Shown piece by piece: positions 1 through 11,958 of a stretch of DNA of 64,000 nt. The translations under genes and the position numbers were made by a program. Within the stretch, counting starts at the first letter, position 1. The number at the start of each line of letters is the position of its first letter. The notes beneath the pieces are model-generated. The model was not told the DNA's origin. It saw only the letters and a program-made list of their open reading frames with translations, and did not search any database. The stretch comes from Coenobita brevimanus. Lineage: Eukaryota > Arthropoda > Malacostraca > Decapoda > Coenobitidae. The DNA lies in contig CM064696.1 in NCBI GenBank assembly GCA_032717465.1, positions 54,059,777 through 54,123,776 on the forward strand, written 5' to 3'.

Positions 1-342
1 CTCTTGTACTCTAATTTGGTAGAAAACTGTCATTTCTCCATCCTGAATGCTAACTTGGAATAATACATTAAAACATTATGCCAGTAACGAAAGAGTGTTA
101 TGGAAAGGGCATAGATTCTTTTACTTCTTGGTTACGTTTTAAGGGCTGTTCCGTGCTCTGGCCCTCTCGTTGCGGTGCGTGTATGCTCTACATCCCAAAA
201 GAGTCTGCATCCCAAAAGAGAATAGGGCTAAGTTCCTGTGTTAATTTCTTGTTACAACTGAATATTCAGGATGCAGTAATGTAAATTTTAGGCTAAGCTC
301 AAGTAAACTGAGTGAAGTTGCGCTGTTCAGGGCTGGCATTTG

Positions 343-343
<1 letters not shown>

Positions 344-378
<35 letters not shown>
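344..378. repeat. (CA)n microsatellite
   Basis: Uninterrupted CA dinucleotides, followed 20 bases later by a T run. Confidence 0.95.
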
Positions 379-380
<2 letters not shown>

Positions 381-539
381 TGCCTACTAGCCACTACGAT
401 TTTTTTTTTTTTTTACTCTCTCTTGTTGCTACCCCTGCCTGCAAGCTGGGGCTGTATTCTCGTCGTTTTAGGAGTTTTTCTTTTGTGTTTTAACCTTAAT
501 TTGGTCCAGATTTCCCTGCTTTTGTAATTCATTTCACGT

Positions 540-750
540 ACCTCAATGGCGGAAAAGACAATGCCATGCCTCTACGTCCTTTTCATAGCATTTCGTTACT
601 GACACCGTATTCCAGTGTTAATCTCTTGTTTTGTAGTTTATTTCACGTATCCCAGTGGTAGAAAAAGACAATGCTACAGCCCAACATCACTTTCACAGCA
701 CTTCTTCGTGACTGGCACAGTAGGCTATTCTATTGTTAATCTTTTGTTAC
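540..750. repeat. Dispersed repeat D, copy 1
   Basis: Shares the phrases GACAATGCTACAGCCCAACA and CTTCTTCGTGACTGGCAC with 24480-24620, 43490-43660 and 63480-63740. A related shorter phrase lies just upstream (540-610), so this copy looks locally duplicated. No coding capacity or terminal repeats seen; class unknown. Confidence 0.7.
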
Positions 751-2699
751 AACGCAGTGTTCGAGTTGAAGATACAGCAATTGTAGGCCAAGTTAGAGGA
801 TTCGGGGTACCTCTCCCTAAGCGAGTTACTTTCCATATTGGAGATTATTATTCTTATTTACGTTACGGGGTAGTTTAGATACCCAGCCCTATCTTATGTG
901 CTCCAGGGACGACTCAGTGTGCTGGTGTGATTGTGTCAGCGGGAGTAGGAAAGATACTATGGAATTTGACATGAGATTATTATTTTTTTAATTCTTTTTC
1001 TTGTTACAACACATCGATTTAATTCATGTTAGTAAGGGCCATAAATAATCAAGAAGTTGACGAAGGATGTACAGTACAAGTAGGCTATCTAACTCCTCCA
1101 GTTTGAAAAGTCACTTCCAAGTTGACTGAAGGTGACAGCAAGTATCGTATAAAGCGCCAACATGCTTGCATGCGTATCGGCCGTGGTCACCTATTGGCTG
1201 CTCTACACGCTGCTCGATCTCTGGCAGCCTCCCTATTCAGTCCTTTATCCCTGCGGTCACACTCTATGACCCATGATTAAGAATAATTCCAGCACATGAC
1301 CAGAACAAGACCGAATGCTTACAGGAGCATATACTATCATAAACGGGAACATTCGTGAATGCTCGCCCAGCAGTGGTTCAAGTTCTTTCGCTAAGTCTGT
1401 ATTCACCCTTGCATAATAACAATGATATATTTCATATGAATTTAGCTGAAGAGATTACAATTTTTCTGAATAAATAAAGCAATATATCTTTATTATTAAG
1501 CTATACTTAAATAATTGAAGATTTTATTAGACTCGTGCTCCATATTGCTGACGTCGCTCGCATTTACTGATTGTTTTCCCTGTTTTTGCACATTTACAAC
1601 TGGCGTGAGTACTTAGTTACTTACGCGTATTATAGGACTTCTGGAGAATATATTTGTGGTATTTTATCTGTATTTTCGTGCGATTTTTCTTTGAGATTTC
1701 GACGATACCAATTCTAGCCATAGACTAGGCAGGCAAGCTTAAGTCCCTATCAAACTGTACTTATATTTTTGATGCTGGAGAGGGACACCTTCATGTAGTA
1801 ACACTGATATTACTACAAAATGGGTTTGCTTGGTTATACAAGCGTCACACAGTCCCCACTGACATCCAGAAGGATGATGATGACCATCTATAAGCAGCCT
1901 AGGTATACAGATAGATAGATAGATTGTTTCAGACCTTGCCGGACGACCTATGCTAGGCAGCTGACACAACTGTGACCGTGGGTGCTATGACAAGATAGTG
2001 GCAGTAAAAATAAATAAATAAATAAATAAAATATAAAAAGCAGTCCCCTGCCAGGAAAACTTTTAACTTTAACAGGAAAAAACTGAGGTAGAACACGCTT
2101 AGTTAGAAACTGACATGGAAATTTTATTGGAAAGGACGAAAACATAGTGTGCTATAAAAGTGAAACCTGAGGAAAAATGCTAATTATTGGCATGAAAAAT
2201 ATACTGACTGGGACAATATTATTCCCCCTCTTCAACCCATTCTTATTTACAACTGCGTTTTATTGTAACTCATTATTCTTTGAGACGATGGGACAGCTCT
2301 TACAGAACGTAATGTTTCCAGTGTAAAGAAAAATGGAAATACTGGAACCTCTCCTTCTGCCACTGGTTAATTACTCATTCGGCCAAGCCATATCTTTCCC
2401 CACAGTTTGCGTCCGCTATGGGCAATCAGACACAAGACGTTGAAAATTGCTGTTGGACATGAATATATGCTTACATCTCTTCAGAGTCATTTTTAAACAT
2501 ACACAGGATGTTGTAGTACCAGTAAAAATTAATGAGAACAGCTATGGGTGATGCCGGAATATTATTCAAAGTCAACAGTGAAGCAGAAACAAATTCCAAA
2601 ACCTACACCATTGAATGAACATAGTTCATAGAACTTGATAGTTCTCCGTGAAAAATAATTATTATAGTATTAATTATTTAATATTTTTATAGAATGACG

Positions 2700-3490
2700 G
2701 GGAATCGTCCAGGCAGGAAATGGTCTATCTATTGCCAGACGCCTCAATCCCGTTTGGGGTGGCCACAAACAAATCGCCTCCAAGTCGCCCTGTCCCCCGC
2801 TATTTCACTGCCCTGCTCCCAACTCACATCCCTCTCTCTCATATACCTCTCCACCCCATCCCTCCATCTCATCCTCGGCCTCCCCCTCCCTCTTCCCCCC
2901 TCCATCTCACTCACATACACTCTCTTCGTCAGTCTTTCACCCTCCATCCTCTCCACATGGCCAAACCACCTCAGTGTGTTCCTCATAACGCTTCCTATCA
3001 CATCCACATCAACACCACAACGCTCCTTTATATCCTCATTCGTCAGCCTGTCTCTCCATGAGACTCCACATGCTCCTCTTAAATAACTCATTTCCACTGC
3101 TCTCACTCTTGAGTTGTGTCCTTCCAACAACGTCCAAGCTTCACTTCCGTATGTTAGAGTTGGTATCACAATACTGTCATGTAGTAACTTTTTCACTTCC
3201 ATGCTCACTTCCCCATTTTCTTATCACTGCTTTCAAAGAACCAGCAACCTTTCTTCCCTGCTGTACCCTTTCAAGCACTTCACCCTCCAAACCTCCATCC
3301 TTACTCATCACACTACCCAAGTACGGTACTTAAACGTACTCACATTTTCCAATTCCTCACCATCCAACCTCGCTGTACATTCACTGACGTCACCTCTCTC
3401 AATGACCATCACTTTACTCTCCCCTACATTCACCTTTCGATTCCGTTTCTTTGACGGCGAATTGTCTCTTGACGGCGTCTCAACTCTCAA
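2700..3490 (-). mobile_element. Non-LTR retrotransposon remnant, 3' part of ORF2
   Basis: On the minus strand, 3490-3308 encodes the segment around KVNVGESKVMV that follows the RT active site in many invertebrate LINEs. 3208-2744 encodes the post-RT tail with TYGSEAWTL, LRWFGHVERM and GRGRPRMRW. The two parts are in different frames, so the copy is broken. The catalytic YADD-type box is missing, so it is 5'-truncated. The 3' end (about 2720-2745) reads into TAGATAG, the tail seen on several shorter copies in this window. Dead copy. Confidence 0.88.
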
Positions 3491-3558
3491 GTTTCACTAG
3501 GGCTTGTGTTAAGGGGTTTGAATACTGCAGTGTCCAGGTAGACAGTGGTTCTTTCAAT

Positions 3559-3622
3559 CAATCCTATTATTTTGTTGAATCAATCGTATTATTTTGTTGA
3601 ATCAATCGTATTATTTTGTTGA
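3559..3622. repeat. 22-bp tandem repeat, 3 copies
   Basis: Three head-to-tail copies of a unit with the core TATTATTTTGTTGAATCAAT; copies 2 and 3 are identical over most of their length, copy 1 differs by one base. Confidence 0.9.
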
Positions 3623-3989
3623 CTTTGCTAATCTCTTCCAGTGGTCTGCAAACGACAGTTTCACATCAGTGGTTACTCATATAAAAAAAATTTCCTTTTT
3701 TTTTCGGTATTTTAGACAATTCAAAGACTTTTTTTTTCAGTGGCATTTTTGTCGCATATTATTTTTATTTTACTCTTGAACATAACATATTCTAACCTAC
3801 TGTAACCTTCAGGAGTAAAGTGAAAATGAGTTCCGACGATGTCAGAGAAGAAAAGTGTCAGAATTTTCTATAAAAAAAAAAAAAAATAAAAAAAAATAAA
3901 AAAAAAAGGATCAAAAACTCGTAATTCTGTTAGGGTTGAAACGATAACAGAACCATCTTTTTTCTGTCTTGGTCATCTTGATCGTGCAG

Positions 3990-5230
3990 TTTAAGAGATA
4001 CTGCAATTGATCTTCAGCCTCAGACTTGCCAATCCTCATATAGGCTACTTATTTTTCTGAATTAAAGTGCAGCATCCATTTTTCTGTCCATACTCTGATC
4101 TCATCCAGATCACTGCAGCTTTTCACAGTCCTCCTGGCTCGTAATTCACCTGAAGATCTTGGTGTCATTAGCGCTCAGGGAAACCACTCTGTCATATTTG
4201 TCACTTGGCAGTTTCTGGCAGGTCGTACCGTTGTTGATGAACGAGACAAACAACAGGGGTCCCAAGACAAGAACCGTGAGGGAGACCACCTGTAACTTCC
4301 TTTCAGTCAGACGCATTTCCATTTACCAGTAGTTGTTTTCCCTGTGTGATGAGTCCCCTAACCCTTTCTAGATATTTTCCTCCAGTACCATTGCTTGTTA
4401 TTTTCCCCAGCATCTGTTTGTGTGGTACCTGATCAAATGGCTTCATGAAGTCACAGCAAACCACATCCACTGTGTGACCGTTGTCAGCTGCATTAGTCCA
4501 TTTGTCTAGTAGCTACCTTAATTAACTAGCATGACTGATCAGCAGAGATGAATTCAAACTAATTTTTGTTGACTAAGTCATGTTTCTTCAGGTATGTTGT
4601 TATTTTCTCTGGCAAGACTGATTCCATTATTGTACAAAGTGCTGGTTAGACTTACCGGCCTATAGTTGCCTGGATCACTCTTGTTCCTTTTTTTGTAGAT
4701 GGCTGTGATGTGTGCAATCTGCCAGTTCTTTTGGGATTTCCCCTCCATGGAATGAGTAGTCAGATAATATCTTAAAGGGTTCAAGTAGCTCCTCCATTAT
4801 CATTTTAATTATTCTTGGATGTACCGGGTAGTTCATCTGGGCCTGGGGATTTATTTCTCATCATGTTTGTAATAACCTTTTTAATCATGTCCTTAGCTTG
4901 AGATGTTGAAGAGCTGGCACATCCCATAGCACTGAAGTAGGTACCTCCTCTTCAGGCTCCTTGATGAAGACTTGCCAACTGTTCTGAAAGTACCTTGGCC
5001 TTTTCCTTGTCATCAGTGGTCTTTAGGACTTTTTCCTCATCCTTGAACAGGTCAGCTATTTTATATTTTGTCCGTGTCTTTGACCGCACATACTTCCAGA
5101 ACACTTTTGGGTTTGCTTTGATGTTCTTTGCTATCTCTCGCTCCTTTGTTTTCAGTGCATTCCTTGCTTTTTTCCGTAACTGGTTATTCAGTCTCCTATA
5201 GCTACTCTATATCAACTTCTTCATGTCTCA
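3990..5230 (-). mobile_element. CR1/jockey-like LINE remnant (RT domain)
   Basis: Reading the minus strand from 5230 down: an FWKYVRSKTK segment (linker before RT), then KSDPGNYRPVSLTS (RT block 1) near 4680, VDVVCCDFMKPFDQVPH near 4430-4480 (block with the first Asp), and VLGPLLFVSFIN near 4245. These motifs are typical of CR1/jockey-type reverse transcriptases. They are spread over several frames with stops, so the copy is dead. The class is inferred from motif style only. Confidence 0.8.
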
Positions 5231-5825
5231 CCTGCACATATTCTGTCTTTATTTCCCTTTTTTAGATTTTTCTGTTTTTCCCAAAGTCTTTATTTACTTT
5301 TTAGACCATAGTTTCCCATTCGTGGGTAAGCTTTCGTTTGTTCATTTACTGTCATTTGTGGCTCCTCTGACTTGCCTCCTTGGAATACATTCATCAATAA
5401 CCTCTTGTAATTTCACTTTAAACTTTGTCCATTTGCCCTAAATGCACAATTCTGAAGACAGTTACTGTACCTAATCCATAATGGGGTCATTGCCTTATCG
5501 GGCCAGTATTTGCTTTTTCATAGATATACACCTGCCTCTTACATTTTCTATTTCGCGAATATCACAATGAAAGAAAATACAGACATGGTCACTCTTCCTC
5601 AGTGGATTGTCCAATACAGTGTCTTCCACTGTAGGGTCGTCATTACCGGTACTTAGCAGCAAGTCCATTGTGTTGGCTGTACTGTGTCTCCTCTTATCCT
5701 GGTGAAATCATATACTGTATGTGCTGAGTGAAATAGTAGTCTCATACGTTATCGATAAACATTTTAGTTGTGCAATTACTGTACTCTAGTTTATGTGCAA
5801 GAGATTGAAGTTCCATAATATTTTA

Positions 5826-6560
5826 TATTGCACATCCATAGCCTTACTCATCACACAACCCAAGTACTTAAATACACTCACATTTCCATTTCCTTATCAT
5901 CCAGCCCCACTGTACTGTACATTGAGTGACTTCATTTCTCTTGCAGACCATAACTTTACTCTTCCCTACATTCACCTTTAGATTCCATTTCTTACACACT
6001 CTCCCATTCACCAAGCCTTGCAACTCCCCTTTGTCTTCATCTAACGGCACAGTATCATGTGCAAACAACAGTACAGGAAGTTTCCAAACACTGCCCTCTC
6101 TCATTAGAGCTGCTCCAACATACACTGTCCTACTTTGTATCTCTTCTATAACCCCATCAATATACAGATTGAACAACCATGGAGACATGACACATCTCTC
6201 TTTCAATCCAACCTTCAAATAGAAAAATTCACTCAGTTCACTGTCCACACGCACTGCAGCCTTAGCACCCTCTTACATACTCTTCATGGCATTCAGCAAC
6301 TTCCCATTTACTCCATATATTGTTAATATTTTCCACATTCCTTGTCTAACCACCCTGTCATATGCTTTCTCCAAATCCATGAAGGTGGCTGAAGGCCACA
6401 TAAAACTTCTTTCCTTTCTGTAGAAACTTTTCCACTAAAGACTTTAGAATGAATATCTGATCTACACAACCTCTTCCCTTCCTAAAACCTTGTTCTTCTC
6501 CAACTAATTCCTCTGTTGTTTCCCTTACTCTGTCAGTAAGTATCCTGCCATATACTTTTC
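5826..6560 (-). mobile_element. Non-LTR retrotransposon remnant, RT palm
   Basis: Minus-strand motifs in order: GRGCVDQIF (about 6480), FMDLEKAYDRV (about 6390), CVMSPWLFNLYIDGV (about 6200), LLFAHDT at the catalytic box (about 6060), then KVNVGKSKVMV (about 5970). The catalytic FADD has become FAHD, and frames shift between the blocks. This is the same family as 2700-3490, because both carry the KVNVG-SKVMV segment; since that segment is present in both, they are two separate copies, not two halves of one. Confidence 0.88.
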
Positions 6561-6714
6561 CTAGTACACCAAGAAAACATGCTAGGAAGATGTTTTTCTG
6601 AACTCAGCATGGAAATCTGCAAAATATGGGAAATACTGTACAGTACACTTCATTATTTGGCAGGGTGTGGTAATGAGTGGACCAACTATTACTGAAGACA
6701 AGTAACACTGTCAT

Positions 6715-6882
6715 GTGCATTGCCTGGCAGTGATGAAGCAGAGTCAGTGCTGTGGTGGTGGTGGTGATGGTAGTGGTGATGATGGTAGTGGTACTGGGCC
6801 AGACTTCGCCAGGGTGGAGGACAAGCAACAGCTGCTAACTTTGGCCAGTCAGATCAAGCAATACCTTCCATTTTCTGTAACA
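6715..6882 (+). CDS. Acyltransferase exon 1
   Basis: Encodes a Gly/Ser-rich start, then KQQLLTLASQIKQYLPFSVT; ends in phase 0 at the consensus donor GTGAGT. The first in-frame Met is at 6715 with a second at 6733. A TGGTGG/TGATGG run inside the exon encodes the glycine stretch. An earlier noncoding exon is possible but not seen. Confidence 0.75.
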
Positions 6883-7253
6883 GTGAGTTTTCTGTTTATC
6901 TGTCCATCATCCAGTGCTGTATTTCCCCTAAGCTACTAAGTTCTGACATTTAAAGTAAGGGTTTTTATTCCCAGAGTGGCATTGTGTGGGGCAGTAAATC
7001 CCAAGTGTATTTTCAGCACTTATAATGAATGTGTGACTAGAATACACCATACTTTACCATTGTAGATCATATATTGCCATTTTATGATAAACACATTTTG
7101 ACATTTGATGGATATTTTTTGGAAAAAGATTTGTTCCAGAAATGTCAGATGCCTTGACTAGATACATATTCTTAACCAAGTACTATACATCTCACAGTGT
7201 CTGCATTCTACTGTAAATCCAGGTTCAGGTCTCTTGGTACCTCCTAACTCCTC

Positions 7254-7301
<48 letters not shown>

Positions 7302-10300
7302 AGGCACACCTTGACAAAAATTATTATGGTACACTTTCTCCCGGTTCTGACCTCAGTACTGATATGACGAACATTCCATACAGGGTCCATCCAGTTTTCA
7401 AAGGTGGCATATCCGTGATCACAGCCTACCTGGGTGTGATCATGGAGGAGGTGGTGGCTGAATCAGTAGAAAGGTGGCCTGAAGTCCTATTGGACCCAGG
7501 TTCGAATCCCGGTTGGGGCAGGGAGCAGTTTAAGGATTTAAATTTCATTAAAGCAGACTTTCCTGGTGTACCAGAAGACCTGCCGACATGTCACAAAAAT
7601 ACCTCCACTAATACCAGTACACCAGTCCAGTATGAGACAGTCCCATCAGTATGAATGGTGAGTGTTAGCACCAAAGTGGTGACATGTGGAGGTGTAGGAG
7701 GACTAGTGGGTATTGGGATAGGCCACTGCCCCTGAGAAATATGCCCCGAAGCCCTTGCCCAGAGTTGGACACATAAAAAAGAAGAAAAAAAAAAGTTTCA
7801 GCCAAATTGGCTTGCAACTGTTGTATAAACTTGTCCAGTTTCATTTTGCTTCATTTTTGAAGGCTCCATTCATCAGCCTTGGTCACCTAACGGCAGCTTT
7901 CCATGCTGCTTGATCTATGGCAGCCTCCCAGTTCATTCCCATAACCCTGATGTCACAATGACCTTGTCCCACATCTTTTTCGGTCTACTCCTCACAACCC
8001 CACCCCCAAGATTAACGCTTCTCATTTTCTGCACCCATTTACCATCCCCCATCATTTCCACATGCCCAGACCACCTCAATCTCCTCATCACAACACCAAT
8101 ACGCTCCAGTTCCATCCTGCCTCTCTACTCTTCCATTGTAAACCCAGCCCCCCCAGGCCTCGCATGCAGGGACGCACTGCACATCCACCTAATCATTGTT
8201 GTTACTATATGGTTGAGCCTTAGAATATCCTCTTCCTTTACTACCCAGGTCTCACTACCATACAGTATTACACTTCTGGCACATTCTGCATAAAAAGATC
8301 CCTTAGCACATAGGGAGAGCCCTCTCCATGTCAGGAGAGGCAACAGCCCCCTGAACTTCTTCCAGCCACTTCTCTTCCTAACCACAAAGCTAGCTCCAAT
8401 CCCACCTCCAGCACATAACATGTCTCCCAAATAACAAAACTCTTCAACACACCCAAGAAACTCACCAGTGTAGGTAAATTTTTACATAATATGGCTCCTT
8501 TGTGTTTGATTCATTTGGCATTCTTTCCAGTGAAGTCTTTTACCTCTCTTCATTGGTACCAATCAGCAGTGCAACCAAAGACAAAGAACACTGTCATGAA
8601 ATTATGGAAGGGGGATGGAGGGCACAGACCCTTACTTTCTCAAATCTAAAACCTGAAATGGTTATCTTGCTTAATGACCCTTCTCCAGTTGATAGGTATG
8701 TACCACATCTAATTGTTAATCTATTGTGCCCGAGGACATCTTTATAATTATATTCATGCCATCTCGTCATCATTTTGTTCACCTTGGTTTTGTTTCTTTG
8801 TGCCACTGAAATATGTGAAATAAGCTGTAAAGTTAAGAAAATCTGGGCCACATTAAGAGAAAAAAAACTCTAGAGGTTTGTCCCAAGTTGAAAAAAAAAT
8901 CATCTGGAGGCAGCAAAGATAAGCCAGCAGAATGTGTCATTGGATTTAAGGGGTTAGTGGACAATTCAGATTCATGTACTGAGGATTTAATAGCAAAACA
9001 GAATGTAAAAAAGAAATAAATAATAAAATAAGAGGCCCGTGTTCTCATTGGTTAAAGAAGCTCACTAACACCTTTTCCTAAGCAACTTATTTTGCCTATT
9101 ACACCATACTGTCTATGTCCATATTACATTAATCATTCCAGTATCACCATACTCTGCATAGATAATGTGTGAAAGGATATTGGTCAGCCATATCCAAAAA
9201 TAAATCTCTAAGGAAGAGGTGCTAGGGAGCTTCCTGAACCAACAAGAGGTCGTTAGGGAGCTTCCTGAACCAACGAAAATACAGACCAAGGATTCTTTTG
9301 CCAACAGATGTACAACATCTTGCTGGAACATGGGCATGGCTTCTCCTCACACGATACTTTCTACACCCTCAGCAGCAGTCCACATGCTCACGTCATAATC
9401 AGGCAATCCAAGGTACAGTAAGTCACTCCTCACCAAGATGTCTCATGGTTGTTTTGGCCCCAGGCTCATATGAATGAAACCAGTTGACTGCAGGTTGATA
9501 TTGCCCTTTTCTGGGCAGCTCTGTCATCCAGTATAGATACCACAATGTGAAGACATCTTTGCAATCATGTCCCTTGTAGTGAAGGGGTTAATGAAGGCTG
9601 TGACTGAGTTTTCCAGTTTGATAAGCCTTATAGCCTGCATAACATTTGGCAGCAACAAGAAAGGAATTTATTTATGTCATCAGAGTGAGCAATTAAGTTT
9701 TCTTTGCATCTTCAGGATGACTCATAATATGATGTATGCAGAAAGGGTTCATCTTTTCTTTGGATATTCAGGACAACCCATGTGATTTTTTTTTTTTTTT
9801 TTTTCTTAATTTTAAGATGACCCATTTAATGCTGGGTATAGTACAGTATTCTGAAATGGTTCATTCTTTTACTTATATCTTTGGGTTAACCATGTGATGT
9901 AGGCAATACATTTGTTGTTGTTGTGCCACCTCAGTCTTGTCTGACAGAGCAGACCCATCAGCCACAGGCAAGCAACTGCCTTGCAGGGCCATTCCATGCA
10001 GCAAACCAATGCCCCCTAGAAATAGGTAACATATGGCTGTGCCATAGCGAGGCACAGGGAAGAGTATGGAGGTTTGGTTCTTGGATGGACACCGCATTTG
10101 CATTTCCTCCCAATTAACAGGGGCACCATTGTGTGAGTTGGGAGCAGGGCAGTGAAATGGCGGGGGACAGGGCGACTTGGAGGCGATTTGTTTGTGGCCA
10201 CCCCAAACGGGATTGAGGCGTCTGGCATTAGATAGATAGATAGACCATTGTAGACGCCACATCACCCTGTTACAGTACAGTATTTGGGTATACAGTTTCC

Positions 10301-11958
10301 ACCTAGCATTGTAAATGGTTTCCAGGGTTACAGGGAACCATTAGGCTTGTCACTTGGTTTAGAGTCACCTGAGGAAGGAGTAGGCAGCATTACATCAAGT
10401 GAGTGGATGATGGTTGCCACCACCTACCACTTTTTGTCGTTGTTGATCAGCCCCAGTCTTTTTGGCTGAGCCAACCCATCAACTGCAGGCAACTGACTTC
10501 CCCTGCATGGCCATCCCGTGCAATGAATTGATGTTCTCTTGCAGCTGACAGCACCTCGCCACAGCAAGATGCAAGGAAAAGTGTGGAGCTTTGCTTCCAG
10601 GGTGGATGCTGCATTTGCATCTCCACCAAGTTAGCAAGGGCATCATAGCAGGCTCCACTTATCTTGTAATTTGGTTATATAGTTACTACCCAGCAGTGTC
10701 ACTGGTTTTCTGAATTACATGAAACCATCAGGTTTGTCACTTGATGTAGATCCACCTGAAGCGGAAAGAAAAGCAATAAAAAGTGACAGGAATTAGGGAA
10801 GCAGGAGGAAAGAAGGGCAGATGCAGAGAGAGAGAATGAGAAAGGGGAAGGAAGAAGTAGGCACCACTACATCAAGACATCAAGTGAGTGGATGATGGTT
10901 GCCACCACCTACCATCTGCAGTGTTGGTATACTGTGCTGTAATCTAAAGTAAATTCTTATTTTTGTTTCTTCAGGATGAACTATGGAATGTTGGTATATT
11001 CTGCTGTGAGGAGGAGATACACATGCTAATAGAAGCCCTGAAAACTACAAATATAATTGACTGGAGGAGTTGTGTGATCGTGTGTGCCTTACCATTCTAC
11101 CTAGTGGAGCCAGTGAGAGAGACAGGACTTGGCTTGAAACATACCTTCCAGCTGAGACGACATCACACCTACATCTACCATCCACACTTAGACAATCAGC
11201 CATTAAAGTAAGTTATTCTAAGGTTGGGATCTCACGTATAGCGAGTCCTCATTATTTGTCAGGAATATTTTACAAAACACTATATTGCAACACCGTAAAT
11301 AGGAGAAATTGGTAGATTATCATTATAGAGAGCAGTGACTGTAATATTGTAATAAGCAATACTTTGTTAATTTACTGGGCAACTTCATTGCAAGAAAGGT
11401 GGGGGGGTATAAAGAAGGCAATCGTTGCCCCACCCCAACCTAATATAAACCAAGCCAACCTCATCAGATCTTAGCAAACCTACAAGAATAACAGTGTCTG
11501 GGTGTTTGGGCAGGTGCAGCAGAGGGTACAAGGTATGTCGGCTTGGCCAGGCTGGGGTCCGTCGGCTTCTGGAGAGGAGCCGCTACAACAAGCGTGAGCC
11601 TGTGGATGAGTCCTGCCGCCGTGCTGAGAAGATGCCATGCCTAGGTGTGTACCTGGATCCCTCTGTGACTCAAGATACACCAGTGGACTTGGATAATATT
11701 ACCTTTGCTGGGGAGGAGGAACTACCTGTGTCCTGGGTTTCAGTCAGTAAATATGGGGGCATAGGCAACCTGGGCACGGATGATGAGCATAGGCGGAAGG
11801 GGTTTGGAACCCTGTTGATTACGATGCTTGCCAGGCTCCAGGCCCGTCAGGGTTTTGTCCCCCATGCCCACGTAGATTTTGACAATACAGTTTCTCAGTC
11901 TCTGTTTAACAAGGCACTGGGTTGGGTTAACACTCACTCCGCAACCTGGCTCCATTGA
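6715..11958 (+). CDS. GNAT-fold acyltransferase, glycine N-acyltransferase-like (gene model)
   Basis: Join 6715-6882, 9308-9412, 10975-11207, 11514-11958; phases match at every junction (0, 0, then a codon split 2+1), giving 316 residues and a TGA stop. The C-terminal half has the acetyl/acyl-CoA-binding pattern RRKGFG (residues 262-267), preceded by the strand LPVSWVSV (239-246) and followed by HVDFDNTVSQSLFNKALGW (288-306), the usual GNAT order. The N-terminal part (QLLTLASQIKQYLP) fits the GLYAT-like N-terminal domain. Family members join an acyl group from CoA to glycine or other amines; the substrate here cannot be told. Met at 6733 is an alternative start. Length is close to that of vertebrate GLYAT (about 300 residues). 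No signal peptide or membrane segment seen. Confidence 0.85.
7257..7297. repeat. Poly-T run in intron 1
   Basis: About 41 T in a row, possibly the tail of a retroposed element in reverse orientation. Confidence 0.95.
7448..7794 (+). mobile_element. tRNA-derived SINE, copy 1
   Basis: The head has an A-box-like GTGGCTGAATCAGTAGA and a B-box GGTTCGAATCCCG. A tRNA-unrelated body of about 250 bp includes CCGACATGTC and TTAGCACCAAAGTGGTGACA, and the element ends in an A-rich tail. It aligns end to end with 15858-16204. Lies in intron 1 of the acyltransferase gene, same strand. Confidence 0.88.
7870..8440 (-). mobile_element. LINE remnant, post-RT tail (second family)
   Basis: The minus frame contains ARSVILYGSETWVVKEED (near 8270), then IRWMCSASLHAR, then LRWSGHVEMMGDGKWVQKM and SRPKKMWDKV (near 8050-7980), interrupted by a stop near 8118. 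This is the conserved region after RT in a LINE group different from 2700-3490. Intronic and dead. Confidence 0.82.
9025..9260. repeat. Dispersed repeat E, copy 1
   Basis: The stretch GTGTTCTCATTGGTTAA, AACACCTTTTCCTAAGC and AAGGAAGAGGTGCTAGGGAG recurs at 61560-61640 and 63247-63440. The motif TTAGGGAGCTTCCTGAACCA is locally duplicated at 9225-9275. Adjacent to acyltransferase exon 2. Confidence 0.7.
9308..9412 (+). CDS. Acyltransferase exon 2
   Basis: 35 codons in phase 0 on both sides. The acceptor is TTGCCAACAG; the donor GTACAG is weak. Translation begins MYNILLEHGHGF and ends HVIIRQSK, in frame with exons 1 and 3. Confidence 0.8.
9908..10433 (+). repeat. Dispersed repeat B-C, copy 1, interrupted by a LINE tail
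   Basis: B half (9908-10132) resembles 10434-10650 and, more weakly, 32540-32770; shared marks are GTTGTTGT at the left end and GCATTTGCAT. C half (10252-10433) shares ATGGTTTCC, TTAGGCTTGTCACTTGG and the closing GAGTGGATGATGGTTGCCACC with 10668-10918 and 12917-13188. A LINE fragment splits it. Confidence 0.75.
10133..10243 (+). mobile_element. 5'-truncated LINE insertion with 8-bp TSD
   Basis: 111 bp that matches the 3' end of the 2700-3490 family (GGCGATTTGTTTGTGGCCAC, GGGATTGAGGCGTCTGGCA) and ends in TAGATAGATAGATAG. ACCATTGT occurs directly before (10125-10132) and after (10244-10251). Confidence 0.88.
10434..10918 (+). repeat. Dispersed repeat B-C, copy 2
   Basis: Directly follows copy 1 in the same orientation. 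B half to about 10650, C half from about 10668. An A/G-rich stretch (10755-10860) separates two parts of the C half, as in 12917-13188. Confidence 0.72.
10975..11207 (+). CDS. Acyltransferase exon 3
   Basis: Acceptor TTTTGTTTCTTCAG, then DELWNVGIFCCEEE; ends two bases into a Lys codon at donor GTAAGT. The frame reads open into the donor (TAA appears at once in the intron), which fixes the boundary. Confidence 0.88.
11514..11958 (+). CDS. Acyltransferase exon 4 (catalytic domain, stop)
   Basis: Begins one base before TGC AGC AGA and carries the whole CoA-binding half of the protein, ending in TGA at 11956-11958. The pyrimidine tract before the acceptor is poor (GGGTGTTTGGGCAG), but the phase and family order support it. 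No clear AATAAA follows closely. Confidence 0.88.

Larger units (their letters stand above)
1..2690. other. Intergenic, no gene seen
   Basis: No open frame here has exon-like composition or paired splice sites. It holds a CA microsatellite, a copy of the dispersed repeat found again at 24.5, 43.5 and 63.5 kb, and short TAGA and TAAA runs near 1.91 and 2.01 kb. Confidence 0.6.

Noticed and set aside
312..527. Open frame through the CA repeat at 0.34 kb, and similar HTHT/CVCV/SLSL frames at 31.3, 40.7, 46.3, 61.2, 61.4 and 62.8 kb
   Set aside because: They are translations of microsatellites; no splice sites or conserved ends.
2694..3500. Plus-strand open frames of 90-130 codons
   Set aside because: Antisense of the LINE remnant, whose real motifs are on the minus strand.
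7448..7525. tRNA gene
   Set aside because: A and B boxes are present but the head is part of a 347-bp SINE with a second copy at 15858; no clean cloverleaf.
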